A stretch of 64,000 bases of DNA from Monocercomonoides exilis (GCA_001643675.2 LSRY02000058.1:433501-497500), one strand, 5' to 3'. Shown: positions 21,886-37,520, numbered from the stretch's first letter. Notes: generated by a model not told the origin, from the sequence alone. Program-made: numbers and translations.

Positions 21886-23214
21886 ATGTCTTGGTTTGGA
21901 TCTCCCAACAAAACTTCACTTAAAGAACAAGTCTGCAATATCATTGGGTGCCCGTGTGCAATTCTCTTTTTTTAGTGAATATTTAATAATTGTATTCTTC
22001 ATCTTTAGTCAAGAAATCGCAGAACGACTTCTTCAACGAACTGCTTGGAAAGTTGAAGGTTTTCACAAATTTCTACCAAGTTTATTTTAAAACCCCTCTT
22101 ATTTTAAAGCTGCTGTTAATGAGTATTACGAAAACCAGCATCTATATCCATTGCCAGCACCAAAACCATCTCCAGTTCCTCGTACCGATCCAGCCAAAAT
22201 TGAAGAATATTTTAAAAAATACAAAGGTTAAAATAAAATAGAATTACAATTTATTTTTAACAATAAAGAAATATTTATTGTTAAAATTTGAATTTTAGAT
22301 TCGGTTGCAAATGCAATTCAAGAAGATGGATTTGTTGACTTTTTGACAGATATAGGTGTTGATCCATTAGAAATTGACAGCTTGATTGTGTCCTACAAGC
22401 TTGGATGCAAGCTTCTTGGGCAAATTTCTCATGATGATTTTGTGAAAGGATGTCAGGGAGTTGGGTTTGAAAATAATAACTATTCTCAAAAATCTATTTT
22501 TTGAATTGGTCATTTCTCCTGGTTTTAGAGTTCAGGACGTAGCTTCATTTAAAAGAGAATTACCTCGCTTGAGACAGTCAATAACAGATGCAGAAGAAGT
22601 ATGCTCTTGTTTTTAAAGATTAAAATTGTAATATTCATTGAATACAGTTTCAAAAATTTTATAGATACGTATTCCTTCTTTATCTAGGAGAAGGAACGTC
22701 AAAACAGCTTCGTATGCAATTTAAAATTCTTTCTTTCCTTTTTTTTAAATATTTTCTTGACAAATAAAAATTTCTATTATGATTATTTTTGATGGAAAAT
22801 AGCTTGCGCTGATTGCATTGATGTTTGGAAAATTGTACTGAAAGGGAAGTTTGCTTTGTTGGATGAATGGTGCGAGTTTTTAGAGGTTTGAACACTTTCA
22901 TTAAAAAATAACTATTCACAAAATGAATAATCCACTCAAAAAAATCTATAAATCAAATAATTTAATGCTATCTTTCTATTTTTGATTTTTCACTTTTTGT
23001 TAAATTTTATTTTTTGACGATTCAACTATGAACAATACAGAAAAAGAAGCCGAACACGATTTCACTGGACACGTGGACTCTTCTTCTCGACTTTTCTAAG
23101 GAAGTCCATCCCGACTTGTCAAACTTTGAGGAAGAAAGCGCCTGGCCAGTTCTGATTGAAGACTTTGTGAACTGGAAGAAGGGAGGCAAAAAGGATTTCC
23201 CAAAGAAAAGATAA
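21886..23214 (+). CDS. DCN1-like cullin neddylation factor, eight exons
   Basis: A scaffold-type NEDD8 E3 (defective in cullin neddylation 1) that helps Ubc12 neddylate cullins. Exons by GT-AG and frame: 21886-21947, 22009-22058, 22110-22226, 22299-22464, 22529-22598, 22648-22711, 22803-22885, 23041-23214. All phases agree, giving 261 residues, close to the usual 259 or so. A UBA-like N-terminus (residues 10-45, with AERLLQRTAWKVE) is followed by the potentiating-neddylation domain: FKRELPRLRQS, FYRYVFLLYLGEG, CIDVWKIVLKGKF, LDTWTLLLDFSKEV, and the hallmark ESAWPVLIEDFVNW near the end. No single frame is longer than about 85 codons, so it is easily missed. Confidence 0.92.
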
Positions 23215-23755
23215 ACAACGTTGCTTCACTTCACGTCTGACTCCTGTGCATAATTTTTGAGGGGTCATTTTGAGATCTTTTTTTTCGTGTTGGTTGGCCT
23301 ACCTTTTGCATTTTATCTTCCATATTTATTTCAAAAGCTAAAAAAATAAAGTTAAGCTTCTTTCTGTTTACTCATTCAAATGGGCTCAAACATTCATTTT
23401 TTATAAAGTGTGCAATATGTGTTCTGTACGATGCATCAAGTTTGCATCACTTATTTCAACCATGCACCGAATTCGATATGAACAATTCCCAAGCTTAACA
23501 TCATTCTTATGAAATGGCTTAATTGCATAAACGATTATTATTTTTCAGAAAACAACAATTTGGAAAAGAACTAAAATTAAACAAAACAAAAAAAAAAAAA
23601 AAAATGAGAAAAAAACACAATAGACATTCAAGAGTATAAAATCAAATTTGGATTCTAACTGACAAGAATTAGAACAAAAGTGTTGGAGAGTTGAGAAGAA
23701 TCTGAAAGACGATGTGTTTGAATAAGGAGAAGAAGACAGATTGAAATTAGAGAAG
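23215..23755. other. Convergent intergenic spacer
   Basis: 541 AT-rich bases between the 3-prime ends of the DCN1-like gene (plus) and the minus-strand gene ending at 23756. Holds an A run near 23588-23604. No gene seen; presumably both 3-prime untranslated regions. Confidence 0.45.
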
Positions 23756-25029
23756 CTAAAGAGGTGAACGCCTTCGAGCCATTTCTGGATAAACAGGAGT
23801 CGTAAGAGAAGAATCTGCTGTTCTTCCTCTCGTTCTATTTAGAAGCAAAATTAAAAAAAAGTTTGAGATTAATCAGAACAATTCAAAAATAGATAGATAG
23901 AAAAGAGATATTAAACATTTACATTTAGAAACATGATGCCATAACAAATAAAAACCTGTTCAGCTCAAAAGAAGTCCTTTGTGAATTCCACTGTTGACTT
24001 GATGACATGATTGCTTCTTTGTATTTGATGCGATCTTCTTTAATCAAAGAAAACTAATCAGGAATTAAATGAAAATATCGATTTTGCGCAACATGCAGAC
24101 AAATTTGAATTTTCAACAAATTGACAAAAAAAAAAAAAAAAGCATACAACACGAGAAGAGCCACCATCGTTCATTTCCTTGTTGTATTCATACGTCAAAA
24201 CAGGAAGAAGAGATGATTCACGAGACGGAGTTCTGCATGCAGATACTGCTCTTCCTCTTCTTGAAGGTGTTTCTGGATGTTGAGCTAATTTTTAATATAA
24301 TGTATTCAAAAAATTTTGAAAATAAAAAGATATAGATATTATAATTCATTCGCAAAACAAGCAAAATCACATGTAACAAACGAGGTGGTATGTATCTGAT
24401 GCCAGAATGTTTTTGTGGGCTCGTTTGCCGTGGAGAAAATATGCTTGAAGAAAGAGAAGTTCTTCCCCATTCTGTGCAGTGCCGTTTTCCAGAGCTGAAT
24501 TTAAAAATAAACCTTTTAATAAATTGGATAAAAACAATGCACGCCAATATTGAGGCTCTTTTACACAAGGTGCAGGACTTTGAGCTCGTACTCTTCGATA
24601 AGGTGAATGTTCAAGAGGAATGCAAGACGTTGACAAATGAGAAGCAGTTTGAGGCCTAACCCTTGTGGGAGTTAAAGCTGGCGTTTTTTCTTGTGTGGTT
24701 CTTGTTGAAATGTGAGGTGAATTTGCTTTGAAGGGTGAAGATGTCAATATTTGTGCTGGCCTTTGAGGCGTGGCTATCGGCATTTGCTGTTCCTGCCCAA
24801 CTTTTAACGAAGGAGAATCACTTTTAACATCGATTGCAGGAGGTTCTTTCATTTTTATATCTTTTGGTGCTGCAGTTATTTCATTCTCTTTATTTTGAAT
24901 TGGTTTTGAGGATTTATACAAAGGAAACGGAGAAGAAAATCCACCAACGGTTTGAGAAATCGTTGCTTGAGTTCCATATTTTCCTAGTTTTGCTCGAAGA
25001 TCGAAACCAGGGTGGAGTATTCTGGCCAT
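23756..25029 (-). CDS. Unrecognised Ser/Pro-rich basic protein, about five exons; may be the 3-prime part of the TOG gene
   Basis: No family recognised. The minus-strand frame from ATG 25029 runs to about 24543 and is rich in Ser, Thr, Pro and Arg with many SP/TP sites. I then read exons near 24470-24380 (its 5-prime splice is ambiguous), 24284-24151, 24053-23956 and 23834-23756, ending in TAG. The last two exons join cleanly to give a helical IKEDRIKYKEAIMSS segment and a basic end. The exon upstream of ATG 25029 is separated by only 119 bases from the end of the TOG gene. Joining GCATTTAG (donor GTGAAC) to AAGATCAATG keeps the frame, so these exons may be the tail of that protein. Confidence in exon content is moderate, in exact borders low. 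Confidence 0.5.
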
Positions 25030-25148
25030 TGATCTTCTTTAAAATTTAATCGAAAATAAATAAATATGGTTCTAAAAATTTTAAAAAAACTCAAAATCCA
25101 AAAACAATTTCTAGTTTGTAATAAAAATACACTTAAAAAAAATAACGT

Positions 25149-28100
25149 TCACCTAAATGCAGCTGGCAAAGTTGAAGAAAGTTGCAGAATATCTGGAAGA
25201 GAAAAGAATGATGGATCAGCAACACTACTAACACCTTCTGTTTGAATCATCTGAGTTTTAGTTGTAATCATTGCATTACTCGAAGCAAGCGCATCTCCCC
25301 ATCCGCATATATCACGTGCTGCTTGGTCAGCATGACTCAATGCATCAGTTCCGTGCTGGATGTGGATGATTGACCGAATAATCGACAGTGTGAAAGGGGG
25401 ATTAACAGGCGAGCGCCGAAGTGCAAGGAGAACAGAGAGTCCTCGATCAGGTGAGAGGTGGATGAGGGCGCAGAGGATCGTCTTCATCAGGCGGATGCGG
25501 AAGATGGAGCGCGCATCCAGGGCGTACTGGGAGGCAGGGCCTGCTGCTGAAGATGCTTGGAATTGCGTGGCGGAGAAGGAGATGGCCTGCTGAGAGGCCG
25601 ACAGAAAGAGGTCGATGTCAGGCACAAGCTCGTTCAGACAGATGCGCGAGGCAGACGAGGTCAGCGCCTGTGTGAAGTGGAAGAGGAGCTTCGTCACCAC
25701 CCGGCTCTTTCTGTTGATGAACGAGTCGTTCTCCCACAGCACTTCCGGAATCGCCCCTGCTGCCGGAGAAAGAGGCAGAACTGTGCCAGGCAGGTTATCC
25801 TTTCCCAGCAGCCTGATCAGAATGCGCATCACATCCGTCCGGTCCGCCCGCTCTAAGATGTCGTTTCCTCTGCTCTCCACTTTCTGGCTCAGAACTGCAA
25901 ACGGCTCGCCCATTTTCGGAAGGGCAGGCTCCAGTCGGGCGATGATGAGAGTCTCAACGAGCTGCTGCAGAATGTCAAAGGGGATTTCGTTGACGGTGAT
26001 GTCGGAGGTGAACAAGAAGGACAAGAAGTCGAGCGAGTTGTGGATGAGAAGCAGAAGATGCTGCGCCATCTGCGGGTTGGCTGGGAAAGACTGCAGCGAA
26101 GAAAACATTTTCGTGAAAAGTGTCTGAAAATGCTTGGTGAACAGAGAGACAAAAAAGGGGAGGACGCTTTTCAGAGGCTCGAGTGTTTCGGCGTTGGGGT
26201 ATTGCACAGCAAACATCGAGTAGAACTTCTGGGCGTTTGAGGGGTCCGTGATCAGTGCATTGATTGAGTCTTCAGCTGACAGGAGAGAAGAAGAAGGAGT
26301 GGAAGAAGAAGAAGAGGAGGAGGAGGATGAGGAAAAGGAGGAAGAAGAAGAACTGCCAAACACTGTCTGGGCAATGGAGAGCCACTGATCAGCTGAAAAG
26401 CAGACAGCAGGTTGAAGTGAAGAAGAAGGAAACGAAGCAGATGAAGTGATGGTGAATGTGGATGAAGGGAGAGCAAAAGGCGGCTGGAGTGGTGTCTGAA
26501 CCTTTGGCTGATTTGGCTGAATTTGCTGAAGTGTTGATGGCTGAAATGCGAATTGTGAAGTGGATGGCTGAGAAGGTGTGGTGGATGAAGTGCTGGAGGC
26601 ATCGGCCATCGAAGAAGAGAGTTGCGAGGTGGAGTGAAGTGATGAAACGTTTGCTGGTGAAATGGATGAGGGCAAAGAAGATAAAGAAGAAGAAGAAGGA
26701 AAAGAGGAAGAGGAAGAAGACATCATGTTTTGCATCGTTTCTGACATGCGTTGTGGTGATTGCTGCATTCCTTCAATGTCCATTGACTGCCTCTCATTTT
26801 CCCTGCGCATTCTTTCGCTGCGTCTCTCCTCCTCTTTCTCTCTCTCCAGCCCCATCATAAACCCGATCAGTGGCTGTGCCGACTGCGCTGCCAGCTTCGC
26901 AAACTGGAGTGCGCTTATCACTTCGTCCATCTCTCTCTGCGGAAGCTGGTTCGCCTCCAACACAACTGCATCGACGCCTGCCGCTCTGATGACCTCGATG
27001 AACAGCAGCTTCATCATGTGCTTCACGTAGCTGCTGCTGGCGCTGTACTTCCACACAAGTGGGCGGATGCACTGCGAGATTCCGTCTTTGAACAAGTCCT
27101 TTTCGGATTGCTGTGCCGTCGGCTGTGTCTGCTGCGCCCACTGCGCGACCTGCGGAAGCAGCCACTCCAACACCGCTCGGCGCTGTTTGTGCGAATCCAC
27201 TCCCAAAAGTGTCGAGGCAGGAGGCAAAAGTTGAGTGATCCCCACACCTGCAGCAAACGCATCCAGTGCAGATGAAGCAGCTGAGCTTAAAGTCTCAATG
27301 GAGTTTGGATGGGACAGCAGTAAAGATGGAAGCTGTGTTTCAAACTGGTACTCCTGTGAAGGAAGTGCAGGCAATGGAAGGGGCAGAGGCGGAGGAAGCA
27401 GCCGCTGCTGGCTGGGCGGGAGAAGACAGAGCTGCTGCTGGTAGACTTCAACCTGCTGCTGATACAGCGCCTTCTGCTGCTGCTCGAGCACATGGCGCTG
27501 TCTCTCTTTCTCAATCAGCTCTGCTTTGTGTGACTGGAGCTGCCTTTGCATTGCACCTTCATCATCTGCACCGAGAAAGGAGAATATGTGCACAGACAAG
27601 ATTGTGGCATATGTGCTGGCTTTGTCCTTCATGCAGCGGATGAGCAGTTCAGAGAGTCTTATGCACGCAATGGCTATCGTCCTGTTTGGGTGCGCAAACA
27701 GCTCGCTCAAACACTTTACAAGATCTGCCAGCATTTCAGCTGTGATGCTCTGCGAATTTGACGTGACAGCACTTGCAACCTGTTCGACTGATGTGTATTC
27801 TTCAGCTGTGAGATATCCAAAATACGAAGAAGAAGAAGAAGAAGGCTGATGTGATGACATTGCTGTGTCTGATGTCAGCCCATTCGATGTGGCTGCAGCA
27901 AGTGATGCTCTGAGCTGTGAAATGGGTCCGCTCAGCGGATTTTGCATGTCGTGCTGTGGAGGGGCATACTGCTGTTTCGGTGCTTGTTCGGGTGACTTGT
28001 CCATTGCCTGGCTTGGTGAAGAGTGTTTGCTCTCGTTTGGAGAAACAGTCATTTTATTTGCTTGTTCTTGTCGATTCGGTGCGGATGGTGAATCAAGGCT

Positions 28101-29666
28101 ATGAAGGGGTAACGAATCTATTTCATTGTCCATTCTCATGTTTGTGCTGACAGAAGAAGAAGAAGATGATGATGGCGATGGTGATGATGAAGTATACATA
28201 TAGGAAGAGGAAGAGGCAGACGCCGAAGCAGAAGCAGAAGCAGCATAAGAAGAGGAAGACGCAGAAGCAGATGCAGAAGCAGATGAAGAAGAAGACAGAT
28301 TCGAAGGAGACGCTTTCATTTTGTGTTCAATGATCAAATCAGAACTAGTTCTCGATGAAATCATTGGAGAGCAAAGAGAAGATGATTGGTTGAACACTTT
28401 GCTGCTTTGCTGAGGGGATCTTGGCGGAAATGAAGAAGGCTCGTTGAAAGGCGATGCAACTGGAGAACTGCTTTGCATTGATTTACCAGATCTGGCAGCT
28501 TGAATGGGCTCTGAAACGTGAGAGAGTTCGTTTTCTCCGTCTGGAATTTCTGTTTGAAATGAATGAGAAGCATCACCAATACGCGAAGAAAGAGGAAATA
28601 GCTCTGGCTCTTGGAGAGGAAGGCCCGAAGTGTCATCAGCCTTTTTCTGGATGCTTGAGCGATGGTCGTCAGTCACCTTCTGATCTTCATTGAGAACATC
28701 AGCATATTCAGAGCCATAGCTTCGAAGAAGCAGCCCAGAACAAGAAAATGCCAAGTTTTTGACAGTTGCTTGGCGATCAGAGAAAAAGGGCACAAGAAAA
28801 TTGTGTGTGATTGAAAGGTTAACATATTCACAGCCAAACCGCTGGATGACATCTTTCAGAAGCCATCCCAAAGCGGACGTTGTTGCTTTTTGATTTTTTG
28901 TTGTTTGAATCATCTCAAATACTTTTGGGCAAACTACAATTGGGGAATACAAGAGGCAACAATTCGTTAAAAACTGCTTTGCTGGAAGCTCTGTTGCAGT
29001 TGCTCCAATTTTGTCTATCGCCATTGGTAAAACTGCACCAATTGCTTCAAGCGTGATAACACGTATAACTTGTAAGCTTGTAACAGATTTTTCAACAGAT
29101 GCCTCGCACAGAAGAGCTGAACAATTCAAGAATTCTGCCGCAACACGAACGTGTTTAGACTTATGTACGTCCATGTGAATGCAAATTCTGAATAAAGAAT
29201 CAACAACTTCTTGGTGGGATGTTCTTGACATCGCATCAGTGACCGCTGAATCTTTGATATAACTTGTAACTGCCCCAAATAAAGCCGTGATTGCTCCCAA
29301 CTTTTCTTTCCAATCTGTAGATTTTAATAATGCAACAAGCTCCGTAATTCTGTGAGGTGAAGCACTCGGAGACTTCTCATCACCCTCAGCTTCAATACAT
29401 AAAGCTTCTTCAGTTTTTACTGATTTTTCTATCAAGCATGTAATTGAAGGACCTATTGCATTAATCAGTTTTGTTGGCGCCTCAGTGAAATCTATTTTGT
29501 GTTCTAACGCATCTGGCCCAGGAATTTCTTCCAAAAGTTCAGAAGCAGATATGTCTTCATAATCCGAATCGCTAAAGGAAGCTGGCTGCATTTCTTGAAT
29601 ATATGAAAAATCTAAAGTTAGCCCACCTGGTTTTTGAGTTTGTGGGGTGCTTAGAAAAGTCGACAT
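25149..29666 (-). CDS. Large TOG/HEAT-repeat protein, probably XMAP215/ch-TOG-like microtubule regulator
   Basis: TOG-array proteins bind tubulin and regulate microtubule growth. ATG is at 29666 (a longer frame upstream begins only with TTG). The visible exon gives 1,505 residues ending in TGA 25149-25151, or splicing onward (see the downstream minus-strand exons). Residues about 90-390 are helical HEAT repeats with a TOG-like pattern: STDWKEKLGAI near the start, then KNQKATTSALGWLL, FFSDRQATVKN and LLRSYGSEYADVLNEDQK, which parallel the intra-HEAT loops of ch-TOG. A long Ser-rich low-complexity linker (about 390-640, with (SA)n and S runs) follows. A second helical region, a Gln/Pro-rich part and a third helical region complete it. 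Family assignment is from pattern, so CLASP or another TOG protein remains possible. Confidence 0.65.
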   Translation of the reverse strand: MSTFLSTPQTQKPGGLTLDFSYIQEMQPASFSDSDYEDISASELLEEIPGPDALEHKIDFTEAPTKLINAIGPSITCLIEKSVKTEEALCIEAEGDEKSPSASPHRITELVALLKSTDWKEKLGAITALFGAVTSYIKDSAVTDAMSRTSHQEVVDSLFRICIHMDVHKSKHVRVAAEFLNCSALLCEASVEKSVTSLQVIRVITLEAIGAVLPMAIDKIGATATELPAKQFLTNCCLLYSPIVVCPKVFEMIQTTKNQKATTSALGWLLKDVIQRFGCEYVNLSITHNFLVPFFSDRQATVKNLAFSCSGLLLRSYGSEYADVLNEDQKVTDDHRSSIQKKADDTSGLPLQEPELFPLSSRIGDASHSFQTEIPDGENELSHVSEPIQAARSGKSMQSSSPVASPFNEPSSFPPRSPQQSSKVFNQSSSLCSPMISSRTSSDLIIEHKMKASPSNLSSSSSASASASASSSSYAASASASASASSSSYMYTSSSPSPSSSSSSSVSTNMRMDNEIDSLPLHSLDSPSAPNRQEQANKMTVSPNESKHSSPSQAMDKSPEQAPKQQYAPPQHDMQNPLSGPISQLRASLAAATSNGLTSDTAMSSHQPSSSSSSYFGYLTAEEYTSVEQVASAVTSNSQSITAEMLADLVKCLSELFAHPNRTIAIACIRLSELLIRCMKDKASTYATILSVHIFSFLGADDEGAMQRQLQSHKAELIEKERQRHVLEQQQKALYQQQVEVYQQQLCLLPPSQQRLLPPPLPLPLPALPSQEYQFETQLPSLLLSHPNSIETLSSAASSALDAFAAGVGITQLLPPASTLLGVDSHKQRRAVLEWLLPQVAQWAQQTQPTAQQSEKDLFKDGISQCIRPLVWKYSASSSYVKHMMKLLFIEVIRAAGVDAVVLEANQLPQREMDEVISALQFAKLAAQSAQPLIGFMMGLEREKEEERRSERMRRENERQSMDIEGMQQSPQRMSETMQNMMSSSSSSFPSSSSLSSLPSSISPANVSSLHSTSQLSSSMADASSTSSTTPSQPSTSQFAFQPSTLQQIQPNQPKVQTPLQPPFALPSSTFTITSSASFPSSSLQPAVCFSADQWLSIAQTVFGSSSSSSFSSSSSSSSSSSTPSSSLLSAEDSINALITDPSNAQKFYSMFAVQYPNAETLEPLKSVLPFFVSLFTKHFQTLFTKMFSSLQSFPANPQMAQHLLLLIHNSLDFLSFLFTSDITVNEIPFDILQQLVETLIIARLEPALPKMGEPFAVLSQKVESRGNDILERADRTDVMRILIRLLGKDNLPGTVLPLSPAAGAIPEVLWENDSFINRKSRVVTKLLFHFTQALTSSASRICLNELVPDIDLFLSASQQAISFSATQFQASSAAGPASQYALDARSIFRIRLMKTILCALIHLSPDRGLSVLLALRRSPVNPPFTLSIIRSIIHIQHGTDALSHADQAARDICGWGDALASSNAMITTKTQMIQTEGVSSVADPSFFSLPDILQLSSTLPAAFR

Positions 29667-29900
29667 AACGAAAAGAAATTTTAAAAGGTGATCTGTGATC
29701 AAATGTTCCTGTATTAGTTTTTTATATAATTGTATGTGTTAAATAAGTTAACTGGGGAGAAATAAAAATTGTTGAGATATAACTTTTTATTTTTATGGAA
29801 GTAGCTAGATAATTTAGCTTCATTTGAATTTCGTTTTATGAGCATGATTATTATTTATTGAGATTTTCATTAATTCTGTATTTATTTATTATCAAAGATC
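29667..29900. promoter_or_regulatory. Compact divergent promoter region
   Basis: Only 234 bases separate the start codons of the minus-strand TOG gene (29666) and the plus-strand epimerase gene (29901), so this AT-rich stretch must carry both promoters. I see no clear TATA box or other named element, just A/T tracts. Confidence 0.35.
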
Positions 29901-30775
29901 ATGAAATGCCTTATTTCTCCGTCTATGCTTAGCAGCGATTTTGCTAAGCTTGCAGAAGAATCCGAAGCCATTATTAAAACGCATGGTGCTGATTGGCTTC
30001 ACCTTGATGTTATGGATGGGCAATTTGTACCAAATTTGACAATAGGAGCCCCTGTAATAAAATGTTTAAAGAAGCATACTGAAGCATTTCTTGATTGCCA
30101 TCTCATGGTCATTAACCCACAAAATTTTATTAGGCCATTTAAAGATGCTGGGGCAGACATGTTCACATTTCACCTTGAAGCTGTTCCAGGTTTTTATTCT
30201 TCACACTATTAGAAATGTTTTTTTAATAACATATTTTTTTTTAATTTTTTTCCAGAAGGAATGGCTGCATCAGATATTATCAAAGCGGTAAAAGCTGAAG
30301 GAATGTTGTGCGGTATTTCAATAAAGCCAAAAACTCCAGCAGATGCACTTTGGGGTTTGATTTTTGCCTTTTATTTGCATGTTGTTATATAATATTAATA
30401 ATGCACACTTTTCTTTTCTTTTCTTTTTAAATAGCCAAAGAAGACTTGCCAACAATGGTTGACATGGTTCTTGTGATGACGGTTGAACCGGGTTTTGGCG
30501 GCCAGGCATTCATGGGCGATATGATGCCCAAAGTGGAGCTGCTGAGGAAGAAGTATCCGACGCTCCTTGTCGAAGTGGATGGAGGACTGGACAAGAACAC
30601 GATCAAGCCAGCAGCAGAAGCAGGGGCGAATGTGATTGTGGCAGGAAGCAGCATATTTAAGAGCGAAGACAGAACAGCTGCTGTGTCTGCTTTGAGAGAA
30701 GCATGCGAGAAAAGTGCTGCGCTTCAGCCAATTTCAAACGAGGAAGTGTTGAAAAGAACAGCCAGAGGAAAGTGA
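29901..30775 (+). CDS. Ribulose-phosphate 3-epimerase, three exons
   Basis: Interconverts ribulose 5-phosphate and xylulose 5-phosphate in the pentose phosphate pathway, in the cytosol. Exons 29901-30189, 30256-30354 and 30435-30775 give 242 residues; introns are GTTTTT...CCAG and GTTTGA...AATAG. It is a TIM-barrel with the family signatures: [13 protein letters not shown] at the start, [17 protein letters not shown] (metal-binding His and Asp), DCHLMV, the FHLEA segment, [13 protein letters not shown], and DGGLDKNT near the C-terminus. Length and motifs are normal, so it is likely active. Confidence 0.96.
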
Positions 30776-31170
30776 ATTTGAGGTTATCTGGAAAAGATGT
30801 TGAATTGGAGCTTGTAGTGGCTGGATGAAGTATTTATATTTTGTTTTGAGTTTGAACGCTGTAATTAAGTTGTTGATTATACTCTTCCTTTTTCTCAATT
30901 GAAAAAATAAAATAAATAAATTGATAAATAAAAATAAATTTTTTTATTTCACCCACTTTAGCTTTGATTTCTTATTTGTTCGTCTATCATTCATTGAAAT
31001 GGGGGAAAAGAACAATAAATATATAATTTCTTCTCTTTTTTTTCATAAGATAAATGAAAAGTCGACAGAAAAAAAAGGCATCTGAACTTTTCTGCAATTC
31101 CACGCAAAATCATAATTTCCAAATGAACCTCTAAACTGTTACATCTTATTTGAAGTGAATAATGAAATGA
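30776..31170. other. Convergent spacer between epimerase and SR-protein kinase
   Basis: 395 AT-rich bases with the two 3-prime ends. AATAAA-like signals occur in both orientations near 30905-30935 and around 31014. No gene seen. Confidence 0.45.
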
Positions 31171-35706
<4,536 letters not shown>

Positions 35707-35986
35707 TCAACTCGTTTAAATAAAATGACTATAAAAAAATACGACACGAATTCGCGCAACCTGAACAGCGAATTTTCGAAAAGAGACGAAGAAAATTTAA
35801 CTTTTTAATTACCTGTTCAATACATAATTTTTTTGTTGATTCGAAAAAATTCAAATACATTCTTTTTTAATTTCGTATTATTAAAAAATACCACTCGTTT
35901 CTATATATTCGTGTTAGCTTTGAGTTCACTTAAAATTGAAAATTAGTGAGAATCCTTGTTTATGGAAAAATTGTTTTGTTTCTAGT

Positions 35987-36966
35987 GTTACACTTTTACT
36001 CTGACCTGTATTTTACCCCCACCCTTTATTTTGTAGAGCTGGCTACGGCTTAATACAAGCTTGATGCCAACAAAAAATAACTAGAAATGTTTATTTTAAT
36101 AAATTTAACTTATACAGAAAAATTTTTTTAACAATTTTTTTTTAACTTTGAGATCTCGGTATTTTTTAATTTTATTTTTTGATCATTAAATTGATGGTCT
36201 TTCCATGAATATAACATTCTGGAAATTTAAAGCCACATCAACATTACACGTCTTATCCTTTTTATTATTTTTAAAACTTTTCACATTTCACACGTTTCTT
36301 TTTCACTTGTTTTCTCATTTCATCCACTTTTCGAAAAAATGAAAATTTTTTAAGAATGATGATTTTTCGTAAAAAAATTTAAGATTATCCTTAATATATG
36401 TTAGAATGTTAATTATGCAGATATACAAATAAGCTTTGCAAATTTGATTTGAAATGGAAAAATGAAAAACATCAATTTCGGAAGTTTTGATTTTTCCAAC
36501 CAGTAACATTTTTTCAGCAAAAAATTACGTGAGTGTCCAATAATATATAGAGTTTCAAATGAGATACAGCTTATAAAATTAAAAAATTGTCTTTTATACA
36601 ATCAAAAATTGCATTTTTTCGAAAAGTGGATGAAATGAGAAAACAAGTGAAAAAGAAACGTGTGAAATGTGAAAAGTTTTAAAAATAATAAAAAGGATAA
36701 GACGTGTAATGTTGATGTGGCTTTAAATTTCCAGAATGTTATATTCATGGAAAGACCATCAATTTAATGATCAAAAAATAAAATTAAAAAATACCGAGAT
36801 CTCAAAGTTAAAAAAAAATTGTTAAAAAAATTTTTCTGTATAAGTTAAATTTATTAAAATAAACATTTCTAGTTATTTTTTGTTGGCATCAAGCTTGTAT
36901 TAAGCCGTAGCCAGCTCTACAAAATAAAGGGTGGGGGTAAAATACAGGTCAGAGTAAAAGTGTAAC
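35987..36966. repeat. Perfect 355-base inverted repeat (palindromic fold-back element)
   Basis: The arm 35987-36341 is the exact reverse complement of 36612-36966, checked base by base with no mismatch, separated by 270 bases of unrelated AT-rich DNA. Just outside, the two ends read TAGTGTTAC and (reverse complement) TAGGGTTAC, similar to hAT-type termini. No convincing target-site duplication of 8 bases flanks it. There is no coding capacity. It could be a fold-back or MITE-like element, a long-terminal-inverted-repeat DNA transposon without its gene, or an inverted duplication. It abuts the hAT transposase fragment on the right. Confidence 0.9.
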
Positions 36967-37486
36967 CCTATAGATATTGAATTGAGAAATGACTCCTTTC
37001 ATTGTGCATGCAGCATAGCTGGAGAAGAGACGTTTCAAGACGTAGACGAAGAAGAAGTTCAGGAGTTATTTTCAACAAAGAAAATAGATTTATGTATGGA
37101 ATTCAACGAAGAGAAAGAAAAAACTATTTTGCAAGAAATACAAAATTTGCTATACACAAACTGGTTTCCTCGACTTGACAGATCATTTACGAATAATGCT
37201 CGGAGCGTGCTTAAAGATTATGGAAACAATTCTATAACTGCTTGCAAGTTGTTCTTTGAAAATCAGATGAAATCGAAGCCGGAAGAAATAATCGAAAAAG
37301 ATCCAGAAAACTTTTACAATGTAATTGCTGAGTTTGGTAATCTCCAATCGTTGTATTCAGGCTTATGTTTGTCACTAATCCTATCTCCATGCAGCGAAGC
37401 AAGCTGCGAGAGAATTATTTCGAAAATCAAAAACATAATTGGAGATAAAAGAAACTCGATTAGCCTACAGACTTTGGAAGCATTAC
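36958..37486 (+). pseudogene. hAT-family transposase, C-terminal fragment
   Basis: An open frame from about 36958 (inside the right palindrome arm) carries the hAT C-terminal dimerisation domain: the LILSPCSEASCERIISK and IGDKRNSISLQTLEAL segments match the family's A-SER-FS---N-----KRN-L----E-L. No start codon and no upstream DDE or zinc-finger part is present, so it is a 5-prime truncated copy. Its end is interrupted by the Merlin element after 37486. Removing that element together with one copy of the duplicated target would let the frame run on for three more codons to TGA 38891-38893, a natural hAT ending. Confidence 0.75.
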
Positions 37487-37520
37487 GGCATATGGGTATG
37501 ATATGGGAGTTTTCAAAACT
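37487..37520. repeat. Left terminal inverted repeat of Merlin element
   Basis: Starts GGCATATGGGTATGATATGG; pairs with 38841-38874 in reverse complement with three mismatches. The 8 bases before it, AGCATTAC, are the target duplication. Confidence 0.9.

Noticed and set aside
35975-36978. Target-site duplication around the palindrome
   Set aside because: The 8 bases on the two sides (TTTGTTTC and TAGATATT) do not match under the boundary that gives hAT-like ends, nor under the perfect-repeat boundary.
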